This document shows positions 62,757 to 64,000 of a stretch of 64,000 nt of DNA, piece by piece (position 1 is the stretch's first letter; every line of letters starts with the position of its first letter). The notes under the pieces are model-generated. The model saw only the letters and a program-made list of their open reading frames with translations. It had not been told where the DNA came from and ran no database searches. This DNA is from Vibrio sp. 14G-20. Its GTDB lineage: Bacteria; Pseudomonadota; Gammaproteobacteria; Enterobacterales; Vibrionaceae. The stretch is from contig NZ_JAPHPW010000007.1 in assembly GCF_026241515.1 (NCBI RefSeq), positions 164,931 to 228,930 on the forward strand. The letters are read 5' to 3'. Position numbers and translations under genes: made by a program.

Positions 62757-63866
62757 ATGAATAACTATAGAAAAACGTTACTGGCACTGCCTTTGATTAT
62801 TTTAGCTGGCTGTAACTCAAGTTCTAACTCAGGTTCAAGTTCTGGTAACGCAACGACTAAAGCACAAGTGAAACCTAAGGCGGATTACGTATTTTCGTCA
62901 GTGAAATTAGGCAAGTTGTATCAAGAACGAGAAGAGCTTCAAGAGTCAATGAAACTGACTTATGACGGTGTACAGTATGACAAAATCCAATTTGCTGAAG
63001 ACATTAGTGAGAAGCAAAAAGTAGTTAGGCTTGCGAGCCGTTTAGGTCAAAGTGTTGACCTGTATTTTCCTGATGCAGGGTTTGATAGCTGCGGTATCTA
63101 CACAGAGAGCAAGGGTTTGGATGTGTTTGATTGCGACGCGGCGCTACGCTCTGTTTCTAATGAGACCACGTTAATCCAAACAAAAACGAACAGTGCAAAA
63201 GCCGTTGAGCTTGAATACCAAAATGAGTTGTCGCAATACGTGACGAGCCTGGGTTCTACGATCCTGAGTAAAACCAAAAATGGTAATAAGGTCACCATCA
63301 CCACTTCATTTGCTTTCAATGCCTTTTACCGCGATGTGCTCAAAGAGACTGGTGCTGTTGAGCGAATTCAATCGACTTTGGGTGCATCCACCTATTCTCA
63401 GCTTTTTGATATCGTAAAGTTGTACCCGGGAAGTGAGATGACGTTGAAATTCACCAATCATATCGGTGGCAGCGCTGATGACGAGATCAACATGTACACC
63501 GGACGCATGATCCACCACAACAAGATGACGACAATCGTCACTGCTACGGGGTCGGTGTTCTCGGGCGGCACGGATCTGTTCGCTGCCGGTAACCCACGAG
63601 TTTTGCAACGCGCTGATACCACCAAAGCTATTGAGCTGAATAAGCAGGTGGGTGTGCATAGCTGGGCTGAGGGGGATAAAACGGCTAAAGAGTTCCCATA
63701 CACCAATGAGAGTCATCGCCAACAAGCGACCTATTTTAAAAAGGTGATGGGAGACAAAGGAATAGACTTCTACATCTTCACTTTAGATTCTGCCCCCGCT
63801 TCCGGTGAGCATTGGATGACGAAAGCCGACTCTGATAAGTATGGTTTTATTACCCGTATTGAGTAA
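62757..63866 (+). CDS. Lipoprotein with a ClpP/crotonase-like C-terminal half
   Basis: 369 residues. Lipobox LAGC with Cys19 and then a Ser/Gly/Asn linker (SSSNSGSSSGN) as for surface or outer-membrane anchoring. N-terminal domain to about 160 unknown. The C-terminal region reads HIGGSADDEINMYTGRMIHH, TTIVTATGSVFSGGTDLFAA, VGVHSW and, at the end, DSDKYGFITRIE. This order (GG-turn, Ser in a hydrophobic strand, then V-H) resembles periplasmic COG3904-type ClpP-fold proteins, with Ser of FSGG and His of VGVHSW as candidate catalytic pair. Inference from pattern only. Confidence 0.6.
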   Translation: MNNYRKTLLALPLIILAGCNSSSNSGSSSGNATTKAQVKPKADYVFSSVKLGKLYQEREELQESMKLTYDGVQYDKIQFAEDISEKQKVVRLASRLGQSVDLYFPDAGFDSCGIYTESKGLDVFDCDAALRSVSNETTLIQTKTNSAKAVELEYQNELSQYVTSLGSTILSKTKNGNKVTITTSFAFNAFYRDVLKETGAVERIQSTLGASTYSQLFDIVKLYPGSEMTLKFTNHIGGSADDEINMYTGRMIHHNKMTTIVTATGSVFSGGTDLFAAGNPRVLQRADTTKAIELNKQVGVHSWAEGDKTAKEFPYTNESHRQQATYFKKVMGDKGIDFYIFTLDSAPASGEHWMTKADSDKYGFITRIE

Positions 63867-63918
63867 GCCAAGTTAGCTTAGTCGCTTTATATTCACAGCT
63901 CCGCAAAGGTTGAATAAG

Positions 63919-63952
63919 AGGCTGGTAATGGTTTAGCCATTATCAGCCTTAA
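63919..63952 (+). terminator. Terminator after the ClpP-fold-like lipoprotein gene
   Basis: AGGCTGGTAATGG and CCATTATCAGCCT pair (one internal mismatch) around TTTAG, followed by TAATT. Confidence 0.55.
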
Positions 63953-64000
63953 TTATATGGTCCGCCTCACTCTCAAGCCATTAAGCTTAGAGTAGGCTCT

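Overview
The window looks like a stretch of a Vibrio chromosome, most likely chromosome II of a marine, Splendidus-type species. Evidence: a vqmA gene with an adjacent VqmR-like sRNA, the order lapBDGC / kinase-regulator pair / pdxH / vqmA / AraC / putA / putP (which I recall as the arrangement on V. cholerae chromosome II), vibriolysin-like and leucine-aminopeptidase-like secreted proteases, and moderate GC. I see no tRNA, rRNA, insertion sequence, integron or CRISPR array.

Layout. 1-2150: tail of a DUF342/FapA-like gene, then an SgrR-type regulator. 2325-8493: leftward lapC-lapG-lapD-lapB, the type I secretion and c-di-GMP-controlled proteolysis module for a large surface adhesin that is not encoded here. 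8606-11909: a DctB-like kinase with an unusual DctD-like regulator that has lost its sigma54-contact motif. 12077-13900: pdxH, vqmA and a well-supported VqmR sRNA gene with a G/C-block palindrome upstream of its promoter. 14296-20816: AraC regulator, putA, an aldehyde-dehydrogenase fragment and putP (proline catabolism). 21071-31690: regulators, an NTF2-fold secreted protein, two small unknown proteins, an Lrp-type regulator, DUF445 protein, an ABC exporter, CtlX-like hydrolase, a lipase-like hydrolase and a GNAT enzyme. 31895-35162: EptA-type transferase and two tandem outer-membrane barrel paralogues. 35527-46498: isochorismatase, RpiR regulator and a catabolic cluster. 46617-55195: sensor kinase, sigma54 activator, TAXI-TRAP transporter and LhgO. 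55384-59438: secreted M28 and M4 peptidases. 59998-63866: lipoprotein, RstAB-like two-component system and a ClpP-fold-like lipoprotein.

The two most interesting systems are metabolic. First, the genes at 36063-46498 (RpiR regulator, PLP-dependent D-amino-acid deaminase/dehydratase-like enzyme, N-acyl-D-amino-acid deacylase, RidA, sodium symporter, KDG kinase, KDPG aldolase, GH20 hexosaminidase) fit a complete route from C1-oxidised chitin ends: N-acetylglucosaminate to glucosaminate to 2-keto-3-deoxygluconate to KDPG to pyruvate plus glyceraldehyde 3-phosphate. Second, the TAXI-TRAP/lhgO operon has an almost ideal sigma54 promoter with two matching 18-bp upstream palindromes, next to a divergent kinase/sigma54-activator pair; this suggests regulated uptake and oxidation of L-2-hydroxyglutarate or a related 2-hydroxyacid.

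Other structure worth noting: a relic of an rstB 3' end with its downstream DNA lying between the two barrel genes; mutually exclusive hairpins upstream of the put regulator; large inverted repeats ahead of putP and the GH20 gene; and three 18-bp tandem repeats just before ridA. All identifications are by reading the sequence and from memory of protein families; no database search was run.
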